Shown here piece by piece: positions 11,488 through 21,474 of a stretch of 64,000 nt of DNA. The position numbers were made by a program, and so were the translations under genes. Below the pieces are notes generated by a model, which did no database searches, was not told the DNA's origin, and saw only the letters and a list, made by a program, of their open reading frames with translations. The DNA comes from Haematococcus lacustris (Eukaryota > Chlorophyta > Chlorophyceae > Chlamydomonadales > Haematococcaceae), in assembly GCA_030144725.1 (NCBI GenBank), contig JASKMD010000030.1, positions 4,294,341 to 4,358,340 of the forward strand, in the 5' to 3' direction. Position 1 is the first letter of the stretch. Every line of letters begins with the position of its first letter.

Positions 11488-13620
11488 CTAATGACAGCTG
11501 AAAGGGATACACACATTACTACTGTGCCACAGCAGGCTGGGTCTTGGGTGGCTTGTCTCGCACCCGCTTGTAGCCTTACCAGGGTACTCCATGCCCTTGG
11601 CAAGCGAAGCTGGCTGGTCTGGCCAGTAGCACAGCTCCAGCGGCCACCACCTGCTCTCCTCTGCATTGCAGTCCCTGTCCAGCCACCTGCCTGGCTGTGG
11701 TGCTGGTTTGGCTTTCTGCCTGGTTTCTGTCTGCTGCATGGGGCCTGTGGGGGCTTGCGTGGTGCCACTACAGGGCACCACATCATGCCCCGCACTGGCT
11801 GGTCACGCTGCTGGCTCCAGGCTGGGCGCAGCAAGCGCTGTTCCACCTGGCCTGCTGGAGGCTTCCGGCCTGCAGGCCTGGTGGCCCTGCACTTCATAAG
11901 CCGGCTATCACAAGGCTGCTGGCCGTTCACTGCTGAGCTGACCCGGCTGGTGCGGTGCTTATCCACTAGCACCACCCTGCCTCGCCGCTGGTCTGTGCCC
12001 CTGGTTGTGCACACCACCTTGCAGCAGGCACGCAACACCGCATCAGCACCCCACCCACCCCCAATGCCAATGCTAGCTGCTCCAAAGAATACCACTAGCT
12101 GCTTGGCACGATTGTGGCGCTTCATGGACAACTCAGCCATCTCCTTCTCCAACTGCAGCCATGTACACAAGGCATACTCAGGGTGGCTGACATGGTGGCA
12201 CCAGGTTAGGCATGGCACCGTCAACTACTCTTTCACTTCATGCCCAACCCACCACCTCTCAGTCCCTTACCCTCCCTCCCACCCACCCACCCTCACCTTC
12301 ATGAAGAACTGCTCCAATGCCCGGTCCTGGGCTCCGTACAGCCTCAGCCGCTGCCATGCCCACTTGGGGTCCAGGTACGCCTGCCACACCGCATCGCAGG
12401 TGGCCAGGGTGACAGTGATGTGCTTCAGGTTGGCCTCCAGGGAGGTGCCGGCTGAGCTTGCTGCTGCCAGGCACTGGAGGTGGGGCTCGATTGGTGCTAG
12501 CCACCGCTCAGTGTTACGGCGGGCATTGTTCAGGCCGCTGGCCTGCTTCAACGGCCCTTGGTCAGCATCCACCGGGCCAGCTTGTCAGCTACCAGCTGGC
12601 CTGACCTCTCGTCCCCTCTCGTCCGAGGCTGCGCTGACTGCCTGGGTGACGCCGGGGTCGATGCCCACCCCAATCTGTGCGGCTGGGTAAAACACAAACT
12701 CTTATGTCTCAGCTAGGGCCTTGCCAATGCGGGGGAGTCCCAGCACATGGGCCGCTGCTGCTGCTGCACCTGGGGCTTCCACTGGGCCCTGGCTCTTGCT
12801 GATGGAGGGGCCTGCTGCAGGGGGTGGAGCGGGAGGAGGGGGGAGGGGGCGTGTGTAGTACTCTCTACTGTCTCTACTGAACTCGAACCCCTTGTTGACC
12901 AGCTTGCATGTGCCAAACCACCTGTCCCTATGCTGGCTCCGGGCTGGCTCTGTGGCGAAGGCTCTTTGAGATTCCTTGGTCAGCCCCAGCTGCTTGCACA
13001 CCCCCCAAAGCATGCTGCTGTCCAGCCTGGCCATGGGAGTGAGGGGGGGTGGGCAGGTCAGCGTCTGGGGACCACCCCTACGCTTGCCATGCTTTGGCAC
13101 AAGTGGGGTGGGGGGCTGCTGCCACTGCTCTAGACACCTGCACACATGCACCGCATGGCGCATGCGGCAGGGCAGGGGCAGCGTGTCTGCAGGGAACCTT
13201 GCTGCTTGAGGCTCCAGCAGTCGGCGCTGCTTGGCAGCCTCCTCCTTCAGGTCAGCCACATGCTCCTTGTGCAGGTCAGTGGCCTGCAGCTCCGAGCTCT
13301 TCGCGTCGATGCCATAACCACACGCCATCCTAATGAACAGCTGAGCATCCACCCCGCTCCAGCCTAGCATGGCCCTGGCTGCCTTGGCGTAGAGCTTGAC
13401 AAAGCGCTCTGCATGTGCATGTAAGGCATTCAGGTCAGCTCCGGTCAGGTCCAGGTCAGATGTAGAACCTATGCACCATCATCACTTGCCTGGGTTGAAG
13501 TAGTGCTGCTACATGGCGACCGCCAGCTGCATTGAGTGCACACTGATGGTGTTGTGGTCACCCGTAATAGTTGGTGCTCCCTAGCTGCTGCAGCTTGGCC
13601 AGCAGCTCCTGGTCAGCATC
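11488..13620 (-). pseudogene. TnpB/Fanzor-like RNA-guided nuclease gene, copy A (decayed)
   Basis: Minus-strand pieces, in order, reconstruct a eukaryotic TnpB (Fanzor) relative. An N-terminal helical part (13620-13200) includes DLDLTGADLNALHAHAERF and GWSGVDAQLFIRMACGYGID. Then come KGFEFSRDSREYYTRP, RuvC-I VGIDPGVTQAV (Asp codon at 12657-12659), a long helical insert (NNARRNTERWLAPIEPHLQ to LRLYGAQDRALEQFF), VVFFGAASIGIGGGW, the RuvC-II region LVDKHRTSRVSSA, and RuvC-III WLDRDCNAEE near 11680. Fanzors use RuvC carboxylates to cut DNA at sites chosen by an omega-type RNA. This copy has a stop and frameshift after RuvC-I, another frameshift before RuvC-III, and Lys (11958-11960) where copy B has the catalytic Glu. 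It is therefore almost certainly dead. Fanzor rather than bacterial TnpB is inferred from the eukaryotic, intron-bearing context. Confidence 0.75.
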
Positions 13621-13904
13621 TTTATGGTTGCATCCCAGGGCACTTTTGGTTCAGCTCAAATGGCTCCTAGTCTCAAGCGGCTGAGCGTTTTGTTGTCAAC
13701 AAAGCAAACGCCACTGGTTCTTATTCACACTCACCCGCAGGAAAATTCCAGCCTAGCCGGTAGAGGGCTCACAATTAAAACAAGCTAATTCGTTAAACAA
13801 GTGTTCAAGCATGGGGACGGCATGTGCATTAATCACATGGCACCACACATGTTGAATAGACAGCTTTCTACAGAAGTTCGCACGAGCTTAATGAGGTTCA
13901 GGTT

Positions 13905-14135
13905 AGGCAACAGCGGTGGAGAAGGGGGTAGTGGATGACGCCATGCATTTCATCTTTGAGTGCACTGCCACGAGTCCCATCAGGGAGCAGCCGGAGTTTG
14001 CCATGACTTTACAGAACAATGATGAGAACTTGCATGACTTCACTTTGAGCCCATGTGCACCTTGCTTTGAAGTGCGTTACAGAAAGTCCCGAACCCCTAG
14101 GGGGGGAGGGCGGCCAAGCAGCCTAACGGCTTAAG
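13905..14135 (+). pseudogene. Possible non-LTR retrotransposon fragment
   Basis: A short plus-strand open stretch contains DDAMHFIFECTATSPIREQ. The pattern acid-x-x-H-(F/V)-x-F-x-C-x(4-5)-IR recalls the C-terminal H/C motif after the reverse transcriptase of many LINEs. Nothing else of a LINE is nearby, so this would be an isolated relic. The similarity is short and remembered, not searched. Confidence 0.3.
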
Positions 14136-14189
14136 CGGTGTAGGCCACCACACACCTGAACAAGTGCCGCTTTGCAGACAATGAGCTAT

Positions 14190-14350
14190 TCTAAACATGT
14201 TACACGTGAGTTGCAGGCAAACAAAATGTTGACTGTGTGTCGTCTCGCCCCACTACAATCACATTGAAGCATCCTCAATTGCACCCTTGTTGACTGCAGC
14301 ATGACCACACCGGTGGCACTCTACCCCCCTAGACCACTGGGCACCTCACC
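14190..14350 (-). mobile_element. tRNA-like SINE, copy B
   Basis: Read on the minus strand it begins GAGGTGCCCAGTGGTCTAG, matching the head of copy C (52354), then has GGGTGCAATTGAGGATGC at the B-box position and TTGTAGTGGGGCGAGACGAC in the body. Head and body both align with copy C, at clearly lower identity. Confidence 0.75.
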
Positions 14351-14685
14351 AAAAACAACATGTGAGTTGCATGTCCCTGAAGACTCCGCCCCCGTGGCAC
14401 CTGCCTGCCCGCCTAGCTGGCAATCATGCCACCCTGGCAATCATGCTACCCATATAAATCCAACTGCCCAACAAGTTGCACGATAAGTGAGCACCTGCAA
14501 TGGCATCACAGCTAAGTGAGCACAGCGCTGTGCATCTGCCCCAGGTCCCTGCTGATCCTGGTGCTGAGTGCTTGTTGTTGCTTGCCTAGGACTACCCAAG
14601 CATGGCTGCTGATAGGAGGGAGCGGCCCATGCATGCATGGTAAGTGATGCATGCTGTCATCCTGCACCATTGAACCCTCTGCACC

Positions 14686-15823
14686 TTAGAATACATCTGG
14701 GTTGCGAGGCTGTGCCATCCCCTGCCCATTACTAGTGGCTTGCTGCAGATGAAGAGTGAGTGAGTAGTTGTGCATCTCAAGCTTGCGGAGCTGCTCCTGA
14801 TATTGTGACAGCGCATGGCGCAGTTGCTCTACCTCACTGCTATCTTGGCTGGTCTTTTCAGCCAGCTTCTTGTTCTGTAGCAACACAGCCTTCTTCAGTA
14901 TGAAATTCTCGTTCAGCGCGGCTGCTAGTTTGTCCTTTACCTGCACACAGTCACAGTGACAAGGTGCATGCAATGCCATACCAAAAGAGCAAGCAACCCA
15001 GCTGCCGGGTCCCACCTCTTGCTCTTTGCTTTGAGTCCGCATGAAGCGCTCAAAGTTCTGCAAGACTGCTGCTGCCCGCTGCTTTGCATCCTCCATGCCC
15101 AGCGCTGCAGACATCTCTGCAATCATGTACTCCACCCATTGCTCCCCTGTCTGCAAGGTTGCAATGCCGGGCTGTTGTTGTTGAGGTGTCTGCACTGGAG
15201 CAGCTTGCTGACTTGATGAGGCAGGGCCTGCGCCAAGCGTAACACAAGTGGAGTAAGATTGCTGTCAGCATAGATGAGCTCAGATGAAGTTGAGCAAGGC
15301 TCAATGTCAGGCTGGCTGCTGGCATGACAACGATCCCTTGACCACAACTTGGGGGACGCTGCACACCATGGGAGTCTTCTGTTGATGCTGCTGCAGTTGC
15401 CGCTGCAACGGTGGCGTCCTCCGTGCTCAAGCGTAGGCCCGTGAGACGTTTGATAGCTGCGTCAATATCGTTCCCGCACTCCACCAGCACTGAGGACACG
15501 GTCTGCGAGCAAGGGGTAAGCTTAGTTGACGCTTAGCTCTGACCAAACAGGACCCGTCGTTCATGCTTCTGCACCTTGTCATCCATATCTGGGAACAATG
15601 CTCGCAATGAGGTGAATGCGGCATAAGCAGCTGACGGCTCGCTGACGTACGGAAGGCCACAGCGCCCCGCTGCTGGGCTCCTTTGCAAGCGAACGCGCTT
15701 CGATAGTTGAACAGAAGCAAGTGCAAAGCTATCCACACTGGCCGGGCAGTCCGCCTCGTCTAGGTATCGTTTGCTGCGCGCGAGGGGCGAAGGCAAAGTT
15801 GACAGCATCGTCACGTAGTGCAA
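14686..15823 (-). CDS. CUE-domain ubiquitin-binding protein (plant-type)
   Basis: Four minus-strand exons: 15823-15575, 15502-15367, 15227-15016 and 14940-14686 (TAA). Phases close exactly, giving 283 residues. Residues about 70-105 form a CUE domain: SLRALFPDMDDKTVSSVLVE then CGNDIDAAIKRLTGLRL. It is followed by a Gln/Ala linker, a conserved helix (GEQWVEYMIAEMSAALGMED, AAVLQNFERFM) and a C-terminal coiled coil (LNENFILKKAVLLQNKKL, LSQYQEQLRKLEMHNYSLTL) ending NPDVF. This order matches the plant family annotated as ubiquitin system component Cue. CUE domains bind mono-ubiquitin; the plant members have no settled function. The start could be the ATG at 15823 or the in-frame one at 15808. It stands alone between two Fanzor-like loci. 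Confidence 0.85.
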
Positions 15824-16223
15824 AGGTCCAGAGAGCCAAGCATGAGACGTGTTTACTGCAATCAGGGCTTCTGTTGAAAAACAAGTTTAGGGTCGCATGG
15901 GCATGGTCGTTACGAGCCAAATTATGGTTTAACAAAACCACACAGCCAGCAGCCTCAGAGCCAGGGCCCAGCATTTAATCCCTACAGCCCTCATGCTACA
16001 CCAAAAGAAAGCACGAGCTGTAATCAAACACAGGCTGCGAGATCGCTGTTGTAAAGGCTACTGACAGTGTGCCTAATGCCCACTTCAGCTCAGCCTTCTG
16101 GTGTGTGTGCCTCCAGGCTACTACTAGCAAGAGCTCTACCCTACTCTATAGCTCTTACTCACACACATCCCCTTTGTGAGGGGTTTGGTATCTTGGTTTC
16201 TTGGATTGTCTTGCTGTAGCTGG
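15824..16223. other. Spacer between the CUE gene start and Fanzor-like copy B
   Basis: The left half should carry the promoter of the CUE gene. The right half is mostly repeat R2a, listed separately. No other gene is seen. Confidence 0.5.
15976..16165. repeat. Repeat R2, copy a, on the 3' side of Fanzor-like copy B
   Basis: It starts abruptly at TAATCCCTACAGCCCTCATG and matches 53029-53190 with gaps; shared blocks include CAAACACAGGCTGCGAG and GTGTGCCTAATGCCCAC. It ends about 60 bases beyond the stop codon of copy B. Because copy 53029 is also followed by a small Fanzor-like remnant in the same orientation, R2 is a candidate for the 3' end of the Fanzor-bearing element. Confidence 0.65.
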
Positions 16224-16457
16224 CTATCGCCGCCACTTGCGCCGCCACTTACGCAGCAGGGCCTTGTCACGCAAGTACACCCACTCCTGGCCTGGCCGGC
16301 CTGGCTTTGGCAAGGCTGGGCGGCCATCCCAGTAGCACAGCTCAGTGGGGCGTGGGCCTGGGCCGACTGCACAGCGGCGGATGTTCAGCGCGGCTGAGAC
16401 GTCCCGGTCATAGAACCTGCACATGGGTGTGGGAAATGCATGGAGTCAAGTCATGTG

Positions 16458-17161
16458 TAGGGTGCGGTTCCTCCGCTTAATATTAACTTAATAGCTTAAT
16501 TAAATTAAGGCCGGTCGTATTAAGTTCCTTAAGTGTATTAAGTGGCTTCTTTTTGACCCACACTGCTGTGAGTGCAGCTGTGCGACCCCAGCGCACGGGT
16601 CGCAACCGCAATCGCCTCACATTGGCACTTTCAGCCGGGAGGCACGCGGGCAGGCAGCAACATATGCCAACAAGCCGTAGTGGCTCCGGAACAGCTGTAT
16701 TACAGCAAAACGGGGTCGCTGGGTCGCTGGGGCCCGGCCCCGCAGTGGACCGCGACAAAATTGCACAAAGACGCGATTTGATTGGTGTTGAATCTGCGTA
16801 CCCAGCAAAGGCCAATGGTGTGGTTCTTAAGCATAAACGATGCGAGATGAGCAAAGTTGCTCTCTAGTAGTGCACAAATGGTAATACCGCGAGCAAACAC
16901 TAAACGGTTGTGTGCTTGTGTGTGTAGTGAGGAATAGCTATCGCGTGCCCAGTAAAGGGGTCGATGCACTTTTTAGGCAGGACCACGCCGCGGGCCCGCA
17001 GTGGGGCTACATCAAGCAAGGGGTAGAGCTACGAAGGGTAGAGCGAGAGGGCTAGAAAAAGAGAGTTACCAGCGCTTAATATTAAGTGGTTAAGTGGTTA
17101 AGTAAGCGACCTAATACTTAATATGACGCTTAATTAAACTTAATTAAGAAACCGCTCCCTA
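16458..17161. mobile_element. Non-autonomous hAT-like DNA transposon
   Basis: The 704-base insert begins TAGGGTGCGGTTCC and ends with the inverted version GGAAACCGCTCCCTA as read nearby (TAGGGAGCGGTTTC on the other strand). It is flanked by an identical 8-base duplication GTCATGTG (16450-16457 and 17162-17169). Eight-base duplications and YARNG termini are characteristic of hAT elements. Both subterminal parts are rich in TTAATATTAA and TTAATTAA. No transposase is encoded. It sits inside the last intron of Fanzor-like copy B. Confidence 0.85.
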
Positions 17162-17748
17162 GTCATGTGCCATGTGTCATTTCATGTGGGGTATGTTGCG
17201 GCCATGCACATGTGCAGTGTCAGGCCATTGCTTACCTGATGTTGTTGCTTGTTGAGCACATCAAGCCCCGGACTTGGGATCGCTTTGCCTCGCTGTACAC
17301 TGGCCGCAGCCACCTGCATGGACACATGCAGCAATGCACATTTGTAAGATTTTCCCTTACCTTCCTAATCTTGACCCTACCAAGCCACCTTGACTCCACC
17401 ACCTCCCAGCACTACCCTGACCCTCCCCCACTGACCCTCTCACCTGAAGGACTCAGGCGGCTGCCCAGGGAGGGCCTCACTGGGGTGGCTGTAGGCTGAG
17501 CTGACCCGGCTGGTGCGGAACTCATCGACCATCACCACCCGCCCTGCTGGGAACTGCCTCAGCGCCTCCTTAAGCATCTGGCTGACTGGGACACCCCTGC
17601 AACCAATGCTGCCGCTGCCACTGAAGCCAGCAGCCCCATAGGCCAGTGCCAGGACACGGTCCGGCCACCGCTGCTTGGCCTGCTTGATGAGCTGCAGCCA
17701 CACATGGTACAACACACAAGGCACACATGTGTAAGGTCAGGTTTAGCA

Positions 17749-17750
17749 GC

Positions 17751-17787
<37 letters not shown>
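17749..17787. repeat. (AAC)n microsatellite
   Basis: About 13 AAC/ACA triplets in the intron of Fanzor-like copy B, just upstream (in gene sense) of the exon ending at 17444. Confidence 0.9.
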
Positions 17788-18504
17788 GTTGGCCAGGTGT
17801 GAGAGCATGAGCTGACTTTGATTGGCTACTCCCTAGCTTATAGGCCTACTACTAATAGGCCTTACCTTGGACCAGAACCTTGCCACCACGCGCTGCTTGC
17901 CACAGTACAGCCTGAACTTGGCGTTGGCCCAGCGGGGCTTGGAGACCTCGGCCCACATGGCGTCGTACGTCGCCAGGACTGTGTCGGCGAACCGCCGGTA
18001 CGAGGCCAGCGAGCTAGGCTTGCTGCTGACGTGCGACAGGGCGTTGAGCTGCGGCTTCACCTGGGCCAGCCACTTCTTGGTTGCCTGGGCTTGCCGTGTG
18101 ATGCCGCTGTCGCGGTAGTACTGCCCGGCGGTTAGAGATCTCTGCCACACGGACACCACTGTGCCGGCAGCGCTGCGCTCCTCGTGCGCCACTGTTGCCA
18201 TGTTTGTTTCGCCGGGGTCCACGCCCAGCCACTCCGCGTCGCTTTGCGGGTGGAGCGGCAGGCTTGGGCCGCAGGAACATCACGTTGAGGGCGACTCCGT
18301 CGGTGTGCACGATCTGCGCGAAGCTGTGCTTGGGGCTGGCGAGCTTTTGGCGGCGCGGGTCCGGCAGCAATGCATCCCATCCCATCCCTCCAATTGAGCC
18401 GGACCACCAGGGTCACAGGTCACAGGTCACAGGTCACAGGTCATAGGTCCCCTGGTGGTAGTGGTGGCGTGACACCCACTTCATCCCATTCACCACCTGC
18501 AGTT

Positions 18505-18967
18505 CAGGGTCAGGGTCGGGTCAGGTCAGGTCAGGTCAGGTCAGGTCAGGTCAGGTCAGGTCAGGTCAGGTCAGGTCAGGTCAGGTCACAGGTCAGGTCA
18601 CAGGTCAGGTCACAGGTCAGGTCACAGGTCAGGTCACAGGTCAGGTCACAGGTCAGGTCACAGGTCAGGTCACAGCTCAGGTCACAGCTCAGGTCACAGC
18701 TCAGGTTACAGCTCAGGTCACAGCTCAGGTCACAGCTCAGGTCACAGCTCAGGTCACAGGTCAGGTCACAGGTCAGGTCACAGGTCAGGTCACAGGTCAG
18801 GTCACAGGTCAGGTCACAGGTCAGGTCACAGGTCAGGTCAGGGGTCAGGTCAGGGGTCAGGTCAGGGGTCAGGTCAGGGGTCAGGTCAGGGGTCAGGTCA
18901 GGGGTCAGGTCAGGGGTCAGGTCAGGGGTCAGGTCAGGGGTCAGGTCAGGGGTCAGGTCAGGTCAGT
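18505..18967. repeat. GGTCA-based satellite inside Fanzor-like copy B
   Basis: About 460 bases of pentamer-based repeats. Plain (GGTCA)n is followed by higher-order blocks: GGTCAGGTCACA, then GCTCAGGTCACA, back to GGTCAGGTCACA, then GGGTCAGGTCA. Block changes show successive amplification of variants. It has no stops in several frames. On the gene strand the unit reads TGACC/TGACCTG. Confidence 0.95.
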
Positions 18968-19430
18968 ACCTGTCAGTACCTGTCGGACAGGTCCAGGTAC
19001 AAGTTAAGGTACAGGTCCAGGTACAACTTGCCTGGGTTGGAGTAGTGCTGCTGCATGGCCACCGCCAGCTGCATGGAGTGCGCTCCGATGGTGTTGGCGT
19101 CACCCCTCAGGTTTATGTTGCCCAACTCCTGCAGCTTGACCAGGAGCTCCTGGTTCTTGGGGCCCTCGAAGACGGGCATCAGCATGGGGTGGCGGTGCTG
19201 GCCTGGGCGCACAAGCCGCTGCTGCAGCTGGTTGTAGACTGTGAATTAGGGTTGGCGAAGAACTTGCTGGAGTCCTTCAGCTGCCTGAGCATCACTGGGT
19301 CCTCGCTGTCAAGGGGCAAGGGAGGGCCAGTGGGTGCTGCTGGTGCAAGGGCCTCCAGGCGAGCCCTGCAGCGCCTTGGGGAGGGCTGCGTGACTGGCTC
19401 AGGCTCTGGCTCCATCGTCTGACTCCATGC

Positions 19431-20479
19431 TGACAGGCTGGGCAGGGGGCTGGGCTGGGGGGCTGGGCAGGGGCACGCGGGGGGAGTGGGGGTAAGTGGG
19501 GTGCATCAGGGGCTTGGGGGGGCTGCACGGCTGTAGGTGTGGGTGCACAGGCATACCCCGGGGTGGGGTGGCGATGAGGGGACACGAACAGTGCGGGGAC
19601 ACACAAGGCGGGGGCGACCTTTCACCCGACGTCGGCTCGTGTTCCAGCCATTCCGGCGCTCCTGTCGTTGCTTGCGTTGAGGCGAGCGAGACGCTGCGAT
19701 GGATCCAACCCGAGCGACGGGTTATCACACAGCGCGTAACTCACGTACCTCACAGTCGGCTAGGTACACGAACATTTCGGTTTCTTTGGCGGGCCCTTCA
19801 TTTCTTCGGCGCCGCCCTTCCGCTTTTTCTTTCTCAGCTATAACGCTGTGTGAGCTGTCGCTTGATTGCCGCTTTGTTGATCGACTTTGTTGATTGTCCC
19901 TTTGTTGTTGTGATCAGCGGTTATTGACTTGTCACCCCAGCTTAACCTCCCCAATGCCAACAGACGACCTCCTAGCTCAGGGCGAGGGTTGCGAGGGCTG
20001 CGTTGCAGTCCCTGTCCACCCATCTGCCAAGGTCCCCACTTGAGGCATGAAGATACCACTTGAGCGTGCCCTGACGCTGTCAGCGTCATGCCTGAGCAGA
20101 TAATGCACAGGTATGCAGCAGGCACGAAGTCTGGGCGCACTAAGGGACCTCTGCTCTGCCTGCCGCTGCCGCCTGAGCTAAGCAGACGCCTTGACAACTG
20201 GTCTGGCTCCTGTCACCGCTGCTGCGCCACCACGTGCCAAGCGTCCTTCTCCCTCGTGATGTACACCTACTGTCTACCCGGATGGCCAAGGTTAGTGTGC
20301 AAGTGGCCAAGGGAAGGAAAGGGCCGGCCGTGCAGGGCAGCTCGCGGACCGCATGCAGCTTCATGCAAACTTTGCCCCAGTTCCCAGTGCCAAACATCCT
20401 TCGCCGGTACCACCGCGCGCCCTGAACTGACGAGCTGACCATGACTCTATGACACGATGACCTGACGAGACTTCCCGCC
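19431..20479. other. Intergenic region between Fanzor-like copy B and the secreted polyQ gene
   Basis: It holds R1b (20069-20342). The stretch 19431-20068 has no gene or element structure I can support, although it may include the lost 5' part of Fanzor-like copy B. Confidence 0.45.
20069..20342. repeat. Dispersed repeat R1, copy b
   Basis: Near-identical to R1a (10945-11222). The match breaks sharply at both ends: before GCCCTGACGCTGTCAGCGTC and after GGCCGGCCGTGCAGGGCAG. Confidence 0.8.
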
Positions 20480-20902
20480 ATGGGGGGACGGCACGAAGCT
20501 GCGTCACAGGGGGGACCTCGGCTGCTCACGGTGCTCTTGTGCGCGCTAGCGCTAGGCATAGGTGACGAACCGCGCTGCCGCTCGTGTCGACGCGCCGATT
20601 CTTAGATTCGGCCGTGCTGACAGTTGCAAGAGGCTGTCGTCCTTGCCTTTGCAGGAGCTGCAAGTGCGCGTAGTATCACCCTTTCGTCTCATAACGAAGC
20701 TAGTCAGCCAAGGATACCAAAAGCCCATCAGCAACACCATGCCGTGCAGTTGCGGGGTATGGTCACTGACAGGGAGAAAGCAGGGCAGCTGAGGCTTCAT
20801 GGACTTGGCAGCCACCAAGGAATCAACCAACCAGCCCAAGTGACCAACATACGGCCATTGCAGCAGCAGCAGCAACAGCAGCAGCAGCAACAGCCATTGC
20901 AG

Positions 20903-20938
<36 letters not shown>

Positions 20939-21474
20939 CAGCAGCAAAGGGTGCAGCAGCTGGAGGTGGCATCACCACCACAAGAACGGCAAGATGAGAT
21001 TCAGCCAGCGTGGAATGAAGCTGGCATGTGAGTGGTCAAGGTGGGGTGCATGCTCCTGCTGCACGTCAACCTCGCATGGCCCAGTGTAAATGACTGCTGT
21101 GTGCATAGCGTGCTGACAGCTGCAACGTGTGGGTGCTGCTGCCGTTTGTGACCAGGGAACCAGTAATCAGTGAGCCTGATTGCCTTCTTACTCACCTCGG
21201 CTGCCACATCACTCTTTTGTTGCCTTGGCCCCTTTCTGTATTTCCTCACCTGCTGCCTATCAAGCATGCTTCACACGCTCCCCTGCCCGCTGACCGCAGA
21301 CTCTGGCTGCTGGAGTATGAAGCAGGTCCTGGTGCCCCCACAGCTGCAGCCAGCAGGCAGGAGGGAGAGGCGTCAACTCCCCTGACCACCCCTGGTTTTG
21401 GCCCTAATGAAAGTAGTAGACGCCTGCAGCAGGTCATCCCAGCTGCGAGGTCAAACAGCGCCGCAAGGCCCCAG
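20480..21474 (+). CDS. Unassigned gene: signal peptide and polyglutamine (3' end unresolved)
   Basis: Three exons join in phase: 20480-20561, 20655-21027 and 21300-21474. The N-terminus MGGRHEAASQGGPR is followed by LLTVLLCALALGIGAASA, a convincing signal peptide with a likely cleavage after ASA that spans the first intron. Next come a His/Gln-rich part, two polyQ blocks from CAG/CAA tracts, and PGFGPNESSRRLQQVIPAAR. A probable fourth exon begins at 21685 (VVWGRTLTRPDAPGPL) and another may lie near 21950-22100 (AQLDGPGISLTGMKLQAV), but their junctions are not settled. I do not recognise the family. A secreted, cell-wall or extracellular-matrix protein, or a luminal domain, is possible. The clean signal peptide across a splice junction supports a real gene. 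Confidence 0.5.
20863..20948 (+). repeat. CAG/CAA tract encoding polyglutamine
   Basis: Two interrupted CAG runs in the second exon of the secreted polyQ gene; CAA interruptions keep the frame coding for Gln. Confidence 0.9.

Larger units (their letters stand above)
13621..14685. other. Intergenic region with retroelement debris
   Basis: Between Fanzor-like copy A and the CUE-domain gene. It holds a possible LINE fragment (13905-14135) and a near-complete SINE (14190-14350). The rest, including 13621-13900 and 14351-14685, has no feature I can support. Confidence 0.5.
16224..19430 (-). pseudogene. TnpB/Fanzor-like RNA-guided nuclease gene, copy B (best preserved)
   Basis: The C-terminal half splices cleanly: exons up to 17866 (phase 0), 17691-17444, 17313-17236 and 16416-16224 (TAG), all GT-AG with matching phases. 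Order: N-terminal helical part (19400-19020, AHSMQLAVAMQQHYSNPGK), satellite, SFAQIVHTDGVALNVMFLRP (18340-18270), RuvC-I EWLGVDPGETN (Asp 18217-18219), helical insert, VLALAYGAAGFSGSGSIG, RuvC-II VDEFRTSRVSSA (Glu 17521-17523), WLRPVYSEAKRSQVRGLMC, RuvC-III FYDRDVSAALNIRRC (second Asp 16401-16403) and a basic tail. All three catalytic carboxylates remain. The first Cys pair of the TnpB zinc finger, expected after RTS, is absent. One-base frameshifts lie near 18265 and 19245, and the satellite interrupts the N-terminus. So it is probably inactive unless these are assembly errors. A hAT-like element sits in the last intron. Confidence 0.8.

Noticed and set aside
18370..19422. 350-residue Arg/Ser/Gln-Val-rich open frame
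   Set aside because: It is the GGTCA satellite read through; the conserved Fanzor-like protein is on the other strand.
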